A stretch of DNA of 64,000 bases. Source: Larkinella rosea. Its GTDB lineage: Bacteria > Bacteroidota > Bacteroidia > Cytophagales > Spirosomataceae. Location: positions 558,001-622,000 of the forward strand of contig NZ_RQJO01000015.1 in the NCBI RefSeq assembly GCF_003858635.1. The letters run 5' to 3'. Made by a program: the position numbers and the translations under genes. Positions 8,816 through 16,332 of the stretch are shown here, in pieces. Every line of letters begins with the position of its first letter. The stretch's first letter is position 1. A model generated the notes under the pieces. It ran no database searches and had not been told where the DNA came from. It saw nothing but the letters and a program-made list of their open reading frames with translations.

Positions 8816-9754
8816 ATGCAACGTAGAGAATTTCTGAAAAACGGCTCGCTGGCCGCAGTAAGCGGTTTTGCGGTTACCGAAAACCTGCCGAAAGTCATTG
8901 AATCGGTTTCTGGCACGTTTGTAAATCCGGCGAAAAAACCGGTCGCTGCCCAGCCGATGGTGAAGAAAAGCCTCAAATGGGGCATGGTAAAAGAAGACTT
9001 GTCGATACTCGATAAATTCAAATTGCTGAAAGACCTGGGTTTCGACGGGGTGGAACTGGATACGCCGAACGATCTCGACATGAAAGAGGTGTTGAACGCC
9101 CGCGACAAAACCGGCCTGGAATTACCCGGCACGGTGAACTCGGTGCACTGGAAATCGCCCCTGTCAGATCCGGACCCGAAAGTTCGGGCGGTTTGCGTGG
9201 AAGCCATGAAAAAATCGCTGCAAGACACCAAACAGTATGGCGGTACCACGGTTTTGCTGGTTCCGGGTGTGGTGAAAGCGGATATTGGGTACGAAGATGC
9301 CTACAAGCGCTGCCGGGAAGAAATCAAAAAGCTGCTGCCGGTGGCCGAAAAAACCGGGGTTAAAATCGCTTTTGAAAACGTCTGGAACAGCTTTTTGATC
9401 AGCCCGCTGGAAGCCGCCCGGTTTGTCGATGAATTCAAACACCCGATGGTGGGGTGGTATTTCGACATCGGCAATATTCTGCGTTATGGCTGGCCGGTGC
9501 ATTGGATCGAAACCCTCGGCAAGCGGATCCTGAAACTGGATATCAAGGAATTCAGCCTGAAAAAACAGCAGGATGAAGGACTTTGGAAAGGCTTCGATGT
9601 GGAGTTGCTGGAAGGCGACTGCAATTGGCCGGCGGTGAACAGCGCCCTCCAGAAAATCGGTTATTCGGGCTGGGCCTCGGCCGAAGTTAACGGGGGCGAC
9701 CGCACGCGATTGCTGACGATTCGGGAAAAAATGGATGCTATTTACAAGGCCTAA
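8816..9754 (+). CDS. Sugar phosphate isomerase/epimerase-like TIM barrel with Tat-type leader
   Basis: A 312-residue xylose-isomerase-like TIM barrel (AP endonuclease 2 superfamily). The leader begins MQRREFLKNGS, a twin-arginine signal. Metal-ligand candidates are the Glu in IAFENVWN, the Asp in GWYFDIGNI, the Asp/Glu in LKLDIKEF and the Glu in ASAEVNGG, the Glu-Asp-His/Glu pattern of the superfamily. It starts 5 bases after the Gfo/Idh/MocA gene and ends at a strong hairpin, so the two form a closed operon. Substrate and exact reaction are unknown. Confidence 0.85.
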   Translation: MQRREFLKNGSLAAVSGFAVTENLPKVIESVSGTFVNPAKKPVAAQPMVKKSLKWGMVKEDLSILDKFKLLKDLGFDGVELDTPNDLDMKEVLNARDKTGLELPGTVNSVHWKSPLSDPDPKVRAVCVEAMKKSLQDTKQYGGTTVLLVPGVVKADIGYEDAYKRCREEIKKLLPVAEKTGVKIAFENVWNSFLISPLEAARFVDEFKHPMVGWYFDIGNILRYGWPVHWIETLGKRILKLDIKEFSLKKQQDEGLWKGFDVELLEGDCNWPAVNSALQKIGYSGWASAEVNGGDRTRLLTIREKMDAIYKA

Positions 9755-9789
9755 CGGTAGCAAGAAATCGCGTTTATGGTTGTAAAAGT

Positions 9790-9822
9790 AGCCCAGCCCG
9801 ATATGTCCGGGCTGGGCTATTT
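9790..9822. terminator. Terminator hairpin between convergent genes
   Basis: AGCCCAGCCCG (9790-9800) pairs perfectly with CGGGCTGGGCT (9808-9818), with T-rich tails on both sides. It separates the isomerase gene from the convergent histidine kinase gene and may work in both directions. Confidence 0.75.
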
Positions 9823-9858
9823 TGATGAAGAAGGTTCTGAATTTTGAGAGAATAAGTT

Positions 9859-11811
9859 TTAAACCGCCACTTCCACTACGGTTCCGCGGTCGGAGTAAAT
9901 CCGGAAATGGCCGCCGAGTTCTTCGGCCCGTTTCTTCATATTTTGCAAACCGTAGTGGTTTTCCAGCGATTCGTCCTGATTCCAGGATAAACCGTTGCCG
10001 TTATCGCTGACGCTCAACTGGAATGAGCCGTCGTCTTTGGCGCTGAGCAAAACCGTTACTTCCGTGGCCTGAGCGTGTTTAACCACGTTGTGCAGGGCTT
10101 CCTGCATAATCCGGAACATATTCAGCGCCTGAACGGAGGTGAGGGGCTGGGTGAGCGTGCCTTCCGTGTGGATGTTCACCTGAAGCGGTTCCATCTGCTG
10201 AAAATACCGACCGACGTAATGATTAATTCGTTCCTCAAACTCTTCGAGCGTAAAACTTTCCTGATTAATAGCCCAGATGGTATCGCGGAGCATCTTGATG
10301 GCTTCACGCGTGTAATCGACAACCGACCGTAACTGCGACGACAGATGGTGGGTATTGGCAACCACCTGTTTCTCGGCCTGACGCCCGATTTGCTGTAAAC
10401 TGTTGACAATGAACGACAATTGCGCTCCTACGTTGTCGTGTAGATCACGGGCGATGCGTTCTTTTTCGTGAAACGATTCATTTTTGAGTTGCAATCCCTG
10501 AACGTGCGCTTCGTAAACCAGCCGTAACTGGTGATTTCGTTCTTCATTGAGCTGTTCGTTGCGGTCGCGGATGAGTTTATAACGATACGCCAGCCCAAAT
10601 GTCAAAACCACCACTTCGAACAAAGCCGCCAGCGCATAATTCTCGTAACTTTCCAGAAAAGCGTAGGTGGGCAAAACCCGGAAATTGCAGAGAATGATCA
10701 GGAAATTCAGGGTATAAAACGGACTAACCGCCACCAGATACAGCCAGGCTTCCTGCGTGCGATACCGCTGAATTAAATTGATGACGATAAAGACCCAGAT
10801 CAGCGGCATGGGCAGCCAGTAAAAAACGATAAACAGCCGCATCAAAATCAACTCAACGGTGGGAGAGACGTAGAGCACCCACTCGGCCATGAGCGAAACC
10901 AGACAGAAAATGCCGCCCACCAGCGCGACCGTCGCAATGCGGTGCCACAGGCGGCTGGGCGTTTTTTCCAGCGACAGAAATGACCGGACAAACAGCAGTT
11001 GGAAGAAAAAAAGCAACAGTGGAAACACGAAATAGATGTTTCGGTTTGGCAACCGAAACTGACTGTCGAAGAAAAACTGATACAGGAAACCGTCGTTGAT
11101 GAAAAAATAACCGGCCAGGCCGATAACGCACAGAACGTATTTCGCGTAAATCCGGTCGAAAGTGGTGAGGTAAAAGAAAAGGCTAATGACGATCACAAAC
11201 AGAAAGATGGCGAAAATACCACCCCAGAACGCATAATCGCTCAACACAAACGTATCGAGCGCACTCTGCGGCCGGATGGTGATCGGGATAACCTGCACCC
11301 CTCGGCTTTTGAACGCCCGAACGTAACAGGTGACTTCCCTACCGGCGGGGAGTGTAAACGGAAACCAGTAATTACGGTGATACACCATCTTGTTGGTTAA
11401 GGGCGTTTTCCAGCCGTATACGGGCGAGTTGTAGAGCGTTTGCTGGCCGTCGGTGATAAACAGTTGCAATTCGTCGAAAGCCCAGAAATCAACTTCGCAG
11501 AACAGCGCCTGAACCTGAGTTGTGGTATTTTTTAACTTGAAACGCAGCCAGACCGGATGCGCATGCTGACTGCTGCTGATGTATCCAAAATTGGGAATGG
11601 GCGATAAATTGGGCTGGAATTGGACGGCCATTTCCGGACGCTGCACCTGGTCGATGGTCAGCCGATTGGAAGTATCCTGCGCAAACCAGAGGTCGTGATC
11701 GATCAGGACCGTAGAGTTGCCAGACGAAAGGGGTATAACCGGTTGATCTGCCCGGGCAAAAACCGGGGACAGGAGCCACAGAAAAGCAATAAACCGGTAA
11801 AGAGGAGCCAT
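9859..11811 (-). CDS. Sensor histidine kinase with 7TMR-DISM input domain
   Basis: Membrane sensor kinase of 650 residues. After a signal peptide there is a periplasmic 7TMR-DISMED2-like jelly-roll domain (about 30-180), seven hydrophobic segments (about 190-410, the 7TMR-DISM module), a short coiled coil, and a HisKA_3-type dimerisation domain in which ERIARDLHDNVGAQLSF holds the phosphorylated histidine (H458). The HATPase follows, with an N-box (NVVKHAQA), VSDNGNGL and a GLQNMKKRA segment. Such kinases pair with LuxR/NarL-type regulators, but none is adjacent: rimO is next upstream. The start at 11811 begins the signal peptide; an ATG at 11844 would add 11 residues. Confidence 0.9.
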   Translation of the reverse strand: MAPLYRFIAFLWLLSPVFARADQPVIPLSSGNSTVLIDHDLWFAQDTSNRLTIDQVQRPEMAVQFQPNLSPIPNFGYISSSQHAHPVWLRFKLKNTTTQVQALFCEVDFWAFDELQLFITDGQQTLYNSPVYGWKTPLTNKMVYHRNYWFPFTLPAGREVTCYVRAFKSRGVQVIPITIRPQSALDTFVLSDYAFWGGIFAIFLFVIVISLFFYLTTFDRIYAKYVLCVIGLAGYFFINDGFLYQFFFDSQFRLPNRNIYFVFPLLLFFFQLLFVRSFLSLEKTPSRLWHRIATVALVGGIFCLVSLMAEWVLYVSPTVELILMRLFIVFYWLPMPLIWVFIVINLIQRYRTQEAWLYLVAVSPFYTLNFLIILCNFRVLPTYAFLESYENYALAALFEVVVLTFGLAYRYKLIRDRNEQLNEERNHQLRLVYEAHVQGLQLKNESFHEKERIARDLHDNVGAQLSFIVNSLQQIGRQAEKQVVANTHHLSSQLRSVVDYTREAIKMLRDTIWAINQESFTLEEFEERINHYVGRYFQQMEPLQVNIHTEGTLTQPLTSVQALNMFRIMQEALHNVVKHAQATEVTVLLSAKDDGSFQLSVSDNGNGLSWNQDESLENHYGLQNMKKRAEELGGHFRIYSDRGTVVEVAV

Positions 11812-11871
11812 ACCGACGGTGGGTTCGGTTCCAAATATACTCAAAAACCGGCTTGGGTGCGAGATAGTTAG

Positions 11872-13188
11872 CTATTTTTGTTCGGAAACTACGCCGTACA
11901 GGTCGAACTCGTGAGCCTCGGTGATGCGGACGTTGGCAAAATCGCCCTGCCGCACGTACTGGCTAGCCGGAACCAGCACTTCATTATCGACTTCAGGAGA
12001 ATCAAATTCGGTTCGGCCAATGAAAAAACCGCCTTCTTTCCGGTCGAACAAAACCTTGTATGTATTGCCTAGTTTTTCCTGATTCAGTTCCGAAGAAATG
12101 CCCTGCTGAAGATCCATGATGGCGTCGGCGCGTTCCTGCTTGATCTCGGCCGGAATATCGTCGGGCATGGTGTACGAATGCGTATTGTCTTCGTGGGAGT
12201 ACGTGAACGCACCCAGCCGGTCAAACCGCATTTTTTCCACAAAATTGTACGTTTCGTCGAACATCGCTTCCGTTTCGCCGGGGTGTCCCACGATGAGCGT
12301 GGTCCGGAGCGCAATGCCCGGCACTTTCTCGCGAATGGTATCGATCAGGGCTTCGGTTTTCTCGCGGGTAATACCCCGACGCATGGTTTTGAGCAGTTCG
12401 GTCGAGCCGGTTTGCAGCGGCATGTCCAGGTATTTACACACGTTCGACCGTTCGCGCATGACGTCCAGCACGTCCATCGGAAAACCGGACGGGTAGGCAT
12501 ACTGCAACCGGATCCAGTCGATGCCTTCGACGTCGGCCAGTCGGTTGATCAGGTCGGCCAGCGTGCGTTTTTTGTAAATGTCCAACCCGTAATAGGTCAA
12601 ATCCTGCGCAATCAGAATCAGTTCTTTGGTGCCGCGTCGGGCCAGCGACTGCGCTTCTTTCACCAGTTCTTCCGCCGGGCGCGAAACGTGATGACCCCGC
12701 ATCAACGGAATGGCGCAGAACGAACACGGACGGTCGCAGCCTTCGGCAATTTTCAGGTACGCAAAATGGGCGGGCGTCGTCAAAAGCCGTTCGCCCACGA
12801 GTTCGTGTTTGTAGTCGGCTTTCAGCGTTTTGAGCAGTCGTGGGAGTTCATTGGTACCAAACCACGCATCGACGGTCGGGATTTCAACTTCCAGCTCGTC
12901 CTTGTAGCGGTGTGACAAACAACCAGTTACGTACACTTTATCGACCACACCGGCGTCTTTAGCGTCGACATAGCGCAGAATGGTGTTGATCGATTCTTCT
13001 TTGGCATTATCGATAAAACCGCAGGTATTGATTACTACAATATTGGCATCGTCTTTCTTTGATTCGTGCGAAACGTTATACCCGTTGCCCTTCAGTTGCG
13101 TATATAAGACTTCCGAATCCACCAGGTTTTTGGAACAACCCAGCGTAACGATATTGATTTTATTCGTGCGTACTCCTTTTGTTTTCAA
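11872..13188 (-). CDS. rimO: Ribosomal protein S12 methylthiotransferase RimO
   Basis: Radical-SAM enzyme that adds a methylthio group to the conserved aspartate of ribosomal protein S12. Residues 1-120 are the UPF0004 domain with cluster cysteines C18 (GCSKN), C56 (NTCGFI) and C90 (VTGC). The radical-SAM core carries GCDRPCSFCAIP, so C151, C155 and C158 hold the SAM-binding cluster. The last 65 residues are a TRAM domain. The 438-residue length is normal. The only sensible start in the frame is a TTG at 13188 (an in-frame stop lies a few codons upstream and no ATG occurs before the first cysteine), preceded by no clear Shine-Dalgarno. Confidence 0.95.
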   Translation of the reverse strand: MKTKGVRTNKINIVTLGCSKNLVDSEVLYTQLKGNGYNVSHESKKDDANIVVINTCGFIDNAKEESINTILRYVDAKDAGVVDKVYVTGCLSHRYKDELEVEIPTVDAWFGTNELPRLLKTLKADYKHELVGERLLTTPAHFAYLKIAEGCDRPCSFCAIPLMRGHHVSRPAEELVKEAQSLARRGTKELILIAQDLTYYGLDIYKKRTLADLINRLADVEGIDWIRLQYAYPSGFPMDVLDVMRERSNVCKYLDMPLQTGSTELLKTMRRGITREKTEALIDTIREKVPGIALRTTLIVGHPGETEAMFDETYNFVEKMRFDRLGAFTYSHEDNTHSYTMPDDIPAEIKQERADAIMDLQQGISSELNQEKLGNTYKVLFDRKEGGFFIGRTEFDSPEVDNEVLVPASQYVRQGDFANVRITEAHEFDLYGVVSEQK

Positions 13189-13353
13189 AACAGACCAGGA
13201 TTAAAAAGATTTTTCCTGATTAACAGGATTATCCGGATTCTAAAGACGGTTTTGCAGCCAGACCGGATTAAATGATAAAGCTAACGTGGTAAGCGTGTTG
13301 GCAGAACACCGGTATTTTGGGCAAAGTTCGGAAAAGTACAATTCTGATGAAAG

Positions 13354-13995
13354 TCAAACCGCTTTTATCCAGGGAATTTTATGCGGGACGTAGCGAATCG
13401 GGACGGTTTTGAAATAGTCTTCCAGCGCGAAATCGAGGTAACTTTTATTAAAATTGAGGCAGAAAGACCGTCCGGTTTTTAATTTGAAAACCAGATAACT
13501 ATAACCTGCGACCATTCTACTTGACTTCAGGCCTGGCCCATGTTTTTCAATTTCCTGCAAGTCGGTGGCTGTAAACCGGATGGTTTCTTGCCAAGTCGCA
13601 ATTTCCAGGCTTTTGTCGGTGGGGTCGAGCGTAACGGTTTTATTTCGGGTGATGAGCCAGTATTGCCAGTCCAGTCGGAAAACGAGGGTCATAAACCACA
13701 AGGAGTAGAGCGTTGTCGCTAATAAACTTAAACCGATGATCCAATGCCAATATGCTTTAGCAGCAGGTATAGCGAAAAATACGGTTATGTAAAGAAGCAA
13801 TACTGAAATCAATGTGAAGAATACATTCAAAAGATAATTAAACTGGGTGAAATATTCCCATTCGTCGATTTCGTAGCTCACAACAATCGCTAAGGGCGAT
13901 TCATTCCCGACGGTTTTGGCCGTGAACCGGAGCATCTTGTAGATGAACCAGCCGACGGGCAGGAAAACGAAAGCAAAGGTGAGGAAAACGTTCAT
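13354..13995 (-). CDS. Membrane protein of unknown function with PH-like C-terminus
   Basis: 213 residues, not assigned to a named family. Hydrophobic segments lie at about residues 3-22, 53-76 and 83-108. The C-terminal 100 residues (ITRNKTVTLDPTDKSLEI...FSATDL-like pattern) are beta-strand-rich and resemble bacterial PH-like domains. It starts 6 bases after the stop of a lipoprotein gene, so both are probably one transcript. No catalytic motif is visible. Confidence 0.6.
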   Translation of the reverse strand: MNVFLTFAFVFLPVGWFIYKMLRFTAKTVGNESPLAIVVSYEIDEWEYFTQFNYLLNVFFTLISVLLLYITVFFAIPAAKAYWHWIIGLSLLATTLYSLWFMTLVFRLDWQYWLITRNKTVTLDPTDKSLEIATWQETIRFTATDLQEIEKHGPGLKSSRMVAGYSYLVFKLKTGRSFCLNFNKSYLDFALEDYFKTVPIRYVPHKIPWIKAV

Positions 13996-14001
13996 AAACG
14001 A

Positions 14002-14475
14002 TTAAAATACCGCCTGATACGTAATGTCGACCGTGATTGTTGACCGGCGGTCTTTCTCCACCGTCACCGGATAAATGTTGTTTTGGCCATCGGACAGGTT
14101 GGCGTAGAACCCCTTTTCTTCCCGGACAAAGACGGAATAACTGCCCGGCGGTAAACTGACGCAAAACTGACCGTCTTTGCCGGATTTGACCTGTTTGACG
14201 AGTTTGGTCTTGATTTTGGAATAAAAACCGTCGTCTGTGGCTTCCGTCTGATCTATTTTGGTCAATTCGTAGATCAGAACATCCCGAACAACCGGCTGGC
14301 CTTTGGGCTGCGGACGACTGGGGCCGGGCATATGATTCCCGGATTTGAAAATAACTGTACCGCAGATTCCCTGAAATGATTTATTCCGCTCACCGGTTTT
14401 GCAGGCGGTGAAAAGGGATAACGCCAGGAGAAGGAAAGCCGGTTTTAGGATGATGGAAAGGCGGTTTTCAGACAT
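14002..14475 (-). CDS. Lipoprotein with carboxypeptidase-regulatory-like fold
   Basis: 157 residues from the start at 14475. The leader ends in a lipobox (LFTAC, lipid-modified C25). The mature part has the pattern of a transthyretin-like/CarboxypepD_reg beta sandwich: GKDGQFCVSLPPGSYSVFV near residues 105-125 is the typical strand-turn-strand of these domains. The frame stays open upstream to 14715, but that stretch crosses a palindromic repeat and reads as non-protein-like, so I reject it. Function unknown; probably on the inner leaflet of the outer membrane or on the cell surface. Confidence 0.65.
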   Translation of the reverse strand: MSENRLSIILKPAFLLLALSLFTACKTGERNKSFQGICGTVIFKSGNHMPGPSRPQPKGQPVVRDVLIYELTKIDQTEATDDGFYSKIKTKLVKQVKSGKDGQFCVSLPPGSYSVFVREEKGFYANLSDGQNNIYPVTVEKDRRSTITVDITYQAVF

Positions 14476-14492
14476 AACGCTAGAAATTACGG

Positions 14493-14638
14493 CCCCGTTG
14501 GGGACAGATGTTTGTAGCAGAACGCTGGCCTGGGCAGATTCGCGTGCCATCGGTACGCAACCCTCAGATTGCGTACCGATGGCACGCTGGAGAATTGCTA
14601 ATTTGGCAGTTTCTACAAATATCGCGTGCCTCTGGCAC
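14493..14638. repeat. Palindromic element with GTAG feet (REP/REPIN-like)
   Basis: The core is a perfect 19-bp inverted repeat, GCGTGCCATCGGTACGCAA (14542-14560) with its complement at 14569-14587 and an 8-base loop. It is bracketed by TTTGTAG (14511-14517) and CTACAAA (14613-14619). Outside these lie small three-base-loop hairpins: CCCC-GTT-GGGG (14493-14503) and GTGCC-TCT-GGCAC (14626-14638). The whole fills the spacer between the lipoprotein start and the ftsY stop. REP elements carry a GTAG or GGAG foot beside a palindrome; the match to that class is inference. Confidence 0.6.
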
Positions 14639-15598
14639 TTATATCTTCTTGAAAAACGAATCCACAAACTCCATCTTGTTGAACGTCTGCAAATCTTCAA
14701 TTTTTTCGCCAACACCGATGTACTTGACCGGAATCTTGAACTGATCCGAAATGCCGATCACGACTCCACCTTTGGCGGTTCCGTCCAGTTTCGTAATGGC
14801 CAGCGCTGTTACATCCGTCGCTTTGGTGAACTCCGTGGCTTGAATAAACGCATTCTGTCCTGTTGATCCGTCCAGCACCAGCAGTACTTCGTGGGGCGCT
14901 TCGGGCAGGAATTTCTGGACCACCCGCTTGATTTTCGACAGTTCGTTCATCAGGTTCACTTTCGTGTGCAGACGGCCCGCGGTATCGATAATCACCACAT
15001 CAGCGTTCATATCCACCGCTTTTTTGACCGCGTCGAAAGCGACCGCCGAGGGGTCGGTGTTCATGCCGTGTTCGATGACCGGAACGCCCACGCGTTGTCC
15101 CCAGAGTTTCAACTGCGTCACGGCGGCCGCCCGGAACGTGTCGCCAGCGCCCAGCACCACTTTGTAGCCCCGATTGTGAAATTGCGCGGCCAGTTTGCCG
15201 ATGGTTGTGGTTTTACCGACGCCATTGACCCCCACGACCATGATCACATACGGTTTTTTGTCGGTAGGTAATGCAAACTCGTTATCAACATCGAGGGATT
15301 TGTTTTCGGCCAGCAGTGCGGCAATTTCTTCCCGCAGAATGTTATCCAGTTCGGTGGTACTGACGTATTTATCACGCGAGACACGGTCTTCAATGCGCCG
15401 GATGATTTTAACGGTTGTTCCCACGCCGACATCCGACGTAATCAATACCTCTTCCAGTTCGTCGAGCACTTCTTCGTCGACGGTCGATTTCCCGACGACG
15501 GCGCGGTTGAGTTTCGAGAAAAAACTTTCTTTGGACTTCTCCAGTCCTTTATCGAGTGATTCTTTTTTTTCCTTCGAGAAAAAATCAAACAGACCCAT
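14639..15598 (-). CDS. ftsY: Signal recognition particle receptor FtsY
   Basis: SRP GTPase that docks ribosome-nascent-chain complexes at the inner membrane for co-translational insertion. 319 residues, the short form without the long acidic A domain of E. coli. The NG domain has the P-loop GVNGVGKT (123-130), DTFRAAAVTQL, the G3 motif DTAGR and the G4 motif TKLDGTAKGG. The N-terminal helix (FFSKEKKESLDKGLEKSK) is basic and amphipathic, suited to membrane binding. It lies downstream of rpmG and DUF4295, the usual Bacteroidota arrangement, but a terminator at 15689-15712 separates them. Confidence 0.96.
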   Translation of the reverse strand: MGLFDFFSKEKKESLDKGLEKSKESFFSKLNRAVVGKSTVDEEVLDELEEVLITSDVGVGTTVKIIRRIEDRVSRDKYVSTTELDNILREEIAALLAENKSLDVDNEFALPTDKKPYVIMVVGVNGVGKTTTIGKLAAQFHNRGYKVVLGAGDTFRAAAVTQLKLWGQRVGVPVIEHGMNTDPSAVAFDAVKKAVDMNADVVIIDTAGRLHTKVNLMNELSKIKRVVQKFLPEAPHEVLLVLDGSTGQNAFIQATEFTKATDVTALAITKLDGTAKGGVVIGISDQFKIPVKYIGVGEKIEDLQTFNKMEFVDSFFKKI

Positions 15599-15688
15599 TT
15601 CCGTAATGTTAGAACTTTTGATGGCAGATAACCGACAAGTACGGCAAAAACCGCGTCCAATCTTTGTTCGAACAAAGATAAAAACAAA

Positions 15689-15712
15689 AAAGTCCCACCG
15701 AGGGGACTTTCC
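15689..15712 (-). terminator. Terminator of the rpmG-DUF4295 unit
   Basis: Reading the minus strand, AAAGTCCC pairs with GGGACTTT across a six-base loop and is followed directly by TTTTTTGTTTTT. It lies 23 bases past the DUF4295 stop. Confidence 0.75.
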
Positions 15713-15734
15713 ATGTACTATACAACCGGAAGAA

Positions 15735-15890
15735 CTAGCCTTTCAACGCGGCTTGTACTTCTTCCAGCGGGACCATTTCTTCTCTGAAGGTGTAAGCGCC
15801 GGTTTTTGGCGACTTTACGGCTTTGATAATTTTTGCGAAGTTTTTACCGCCACCTTCTTTCTTCAGGGTTGCAACAACTTTCTTTGCCAT
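15735..15890 (-). CDS. DUF4295 small basic protein
   Basis: A 51-residue protein starting MAKKVVATLKKEGGGKNFAK and ending EEVQAALKG. It matches the DUF4295 family, a Bacteroidota-specific small basic protein almost always next to rpmG. Its size, charge and position suggest a ribosome-associated protein; that role is inference. It starts 33 bases after the rpmG stop and is followed by a strong terminator. Confidence 0.9.
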   Translation of the reverse strand: MAKKVVATLKKEGGGKNFAKIIKAVKSPKTGAYTFREEMVPLEEVQAALKG

Positions 15891-15923
15891 CTTGGATCGG
15901 CGGGAGCTATCCCGCAGTTACAA

Positions 15924-16106
15924 TTATTTAATTTCTTTGTGTACGGTTACGCGTTTCAAGTTCGGATTGTACTTTTTCAGTTCGATCCGGCTCGGCGTAT
16001 TCTTACGGTTTTTGGTCGTGATGTAGCGTGAGGTGCCCGGTACATTCGTGTCCTTCTGCTCCGTACACTCCAAAATAACCTGAATTCTATTGCCTTTCTT
16101 AGCCAT
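15924..16106 (-). CDS. rpmG: 50S ribosomal protein L33
   Basis: 60 residues starting [17 protein letters not shown] and ending [11 protein letters not shown], a clear L33. Only one cysteine (C14) is present, so it is the C-minus form without the zinc ribbon. The codon at 16106 follows a good promoter (16136-16166) with about a 25-base leader. The frame extends upstream to 16166 but that part overlaps the promoter. In many Bacteroidota rpmB (L28) comes immediately before rpmG; here it does not. Confidence 0.96.
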   Translation of the reverse strand: MAKKGNRIQVILECTEQKDTNVPGTSRYITTKNRKNTPSRIELKKYNPNLKRVTVHKEIK

Positions 16107-16135
16107 TGCAGTAAATATTTTCTCAAACAGGAACG

Positions 16136-16166
16136 CAAAGGTAAGATAAAGTCTTAAAAACCACAA
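16136..16166 (-). promoter_or_regulatory. Promoter of rpmG-DUF4295
   Basis: On the minus strand TTG (16164-16166), a 20-base gap and TACCTTTG (16136-16143) match the Bacteroidota consensus fully. Confidence 0.65.
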
Positions 16167-16194
16167 CGGTTAATTGCGAAATAATTGCTAAGTA

Positions 16195-16289
16195 GGTATC
16201 CGGTTTTCAGTTTACGGTATTCGGCGGCTGACGCATTCATCCTAAGCTTGCGTCAGCCACCGGATACCGTAAACTGAAAACCGGATACC
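16195..16289. repeat. Long near-perfect palindrome, 41-bp arms
   Basis: Left arm 16195-16235 and right arm 16249-16289 are complementary over 41 bases with two mismatches, around a 13-base loop. The outer part begins GGTATCCGGTTTTCAGTTTA; the inner part (GGCTGACGCA with TGCGTCAGCC) shares the 15-mer GGCTGACGCATTCAT with the element at 19433-19524 (14 of 15 identical). It sits between the divergent rpmG and nuoD genes. I do not recognise it as a named element. Confidence 0.8.
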
Positions 16290-16332
16290 AATTTTTGATT
16301 TTTGAGTGCTGACTGGCGACCTTTGATGCACG

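Noticed and set aside
12178-12915. 245-codon plus-strand frame
   Set aside because: Lies entirely inside rimO on the opposite strand; shadow of a conserved gene.
13189-13234. Repeats of CAGGATT with small hairpins upstream of rimO
   Set aside because: Similar in style to the other palindromes but arms are only five bases; could be chance in A/T-rich DNA.
14476-14715. N-terminal extension of the lipoprotein gene
   Set aside because: It would translate a palindromic repeat and overlap ftsY; the lipobox leader begins at 14475.
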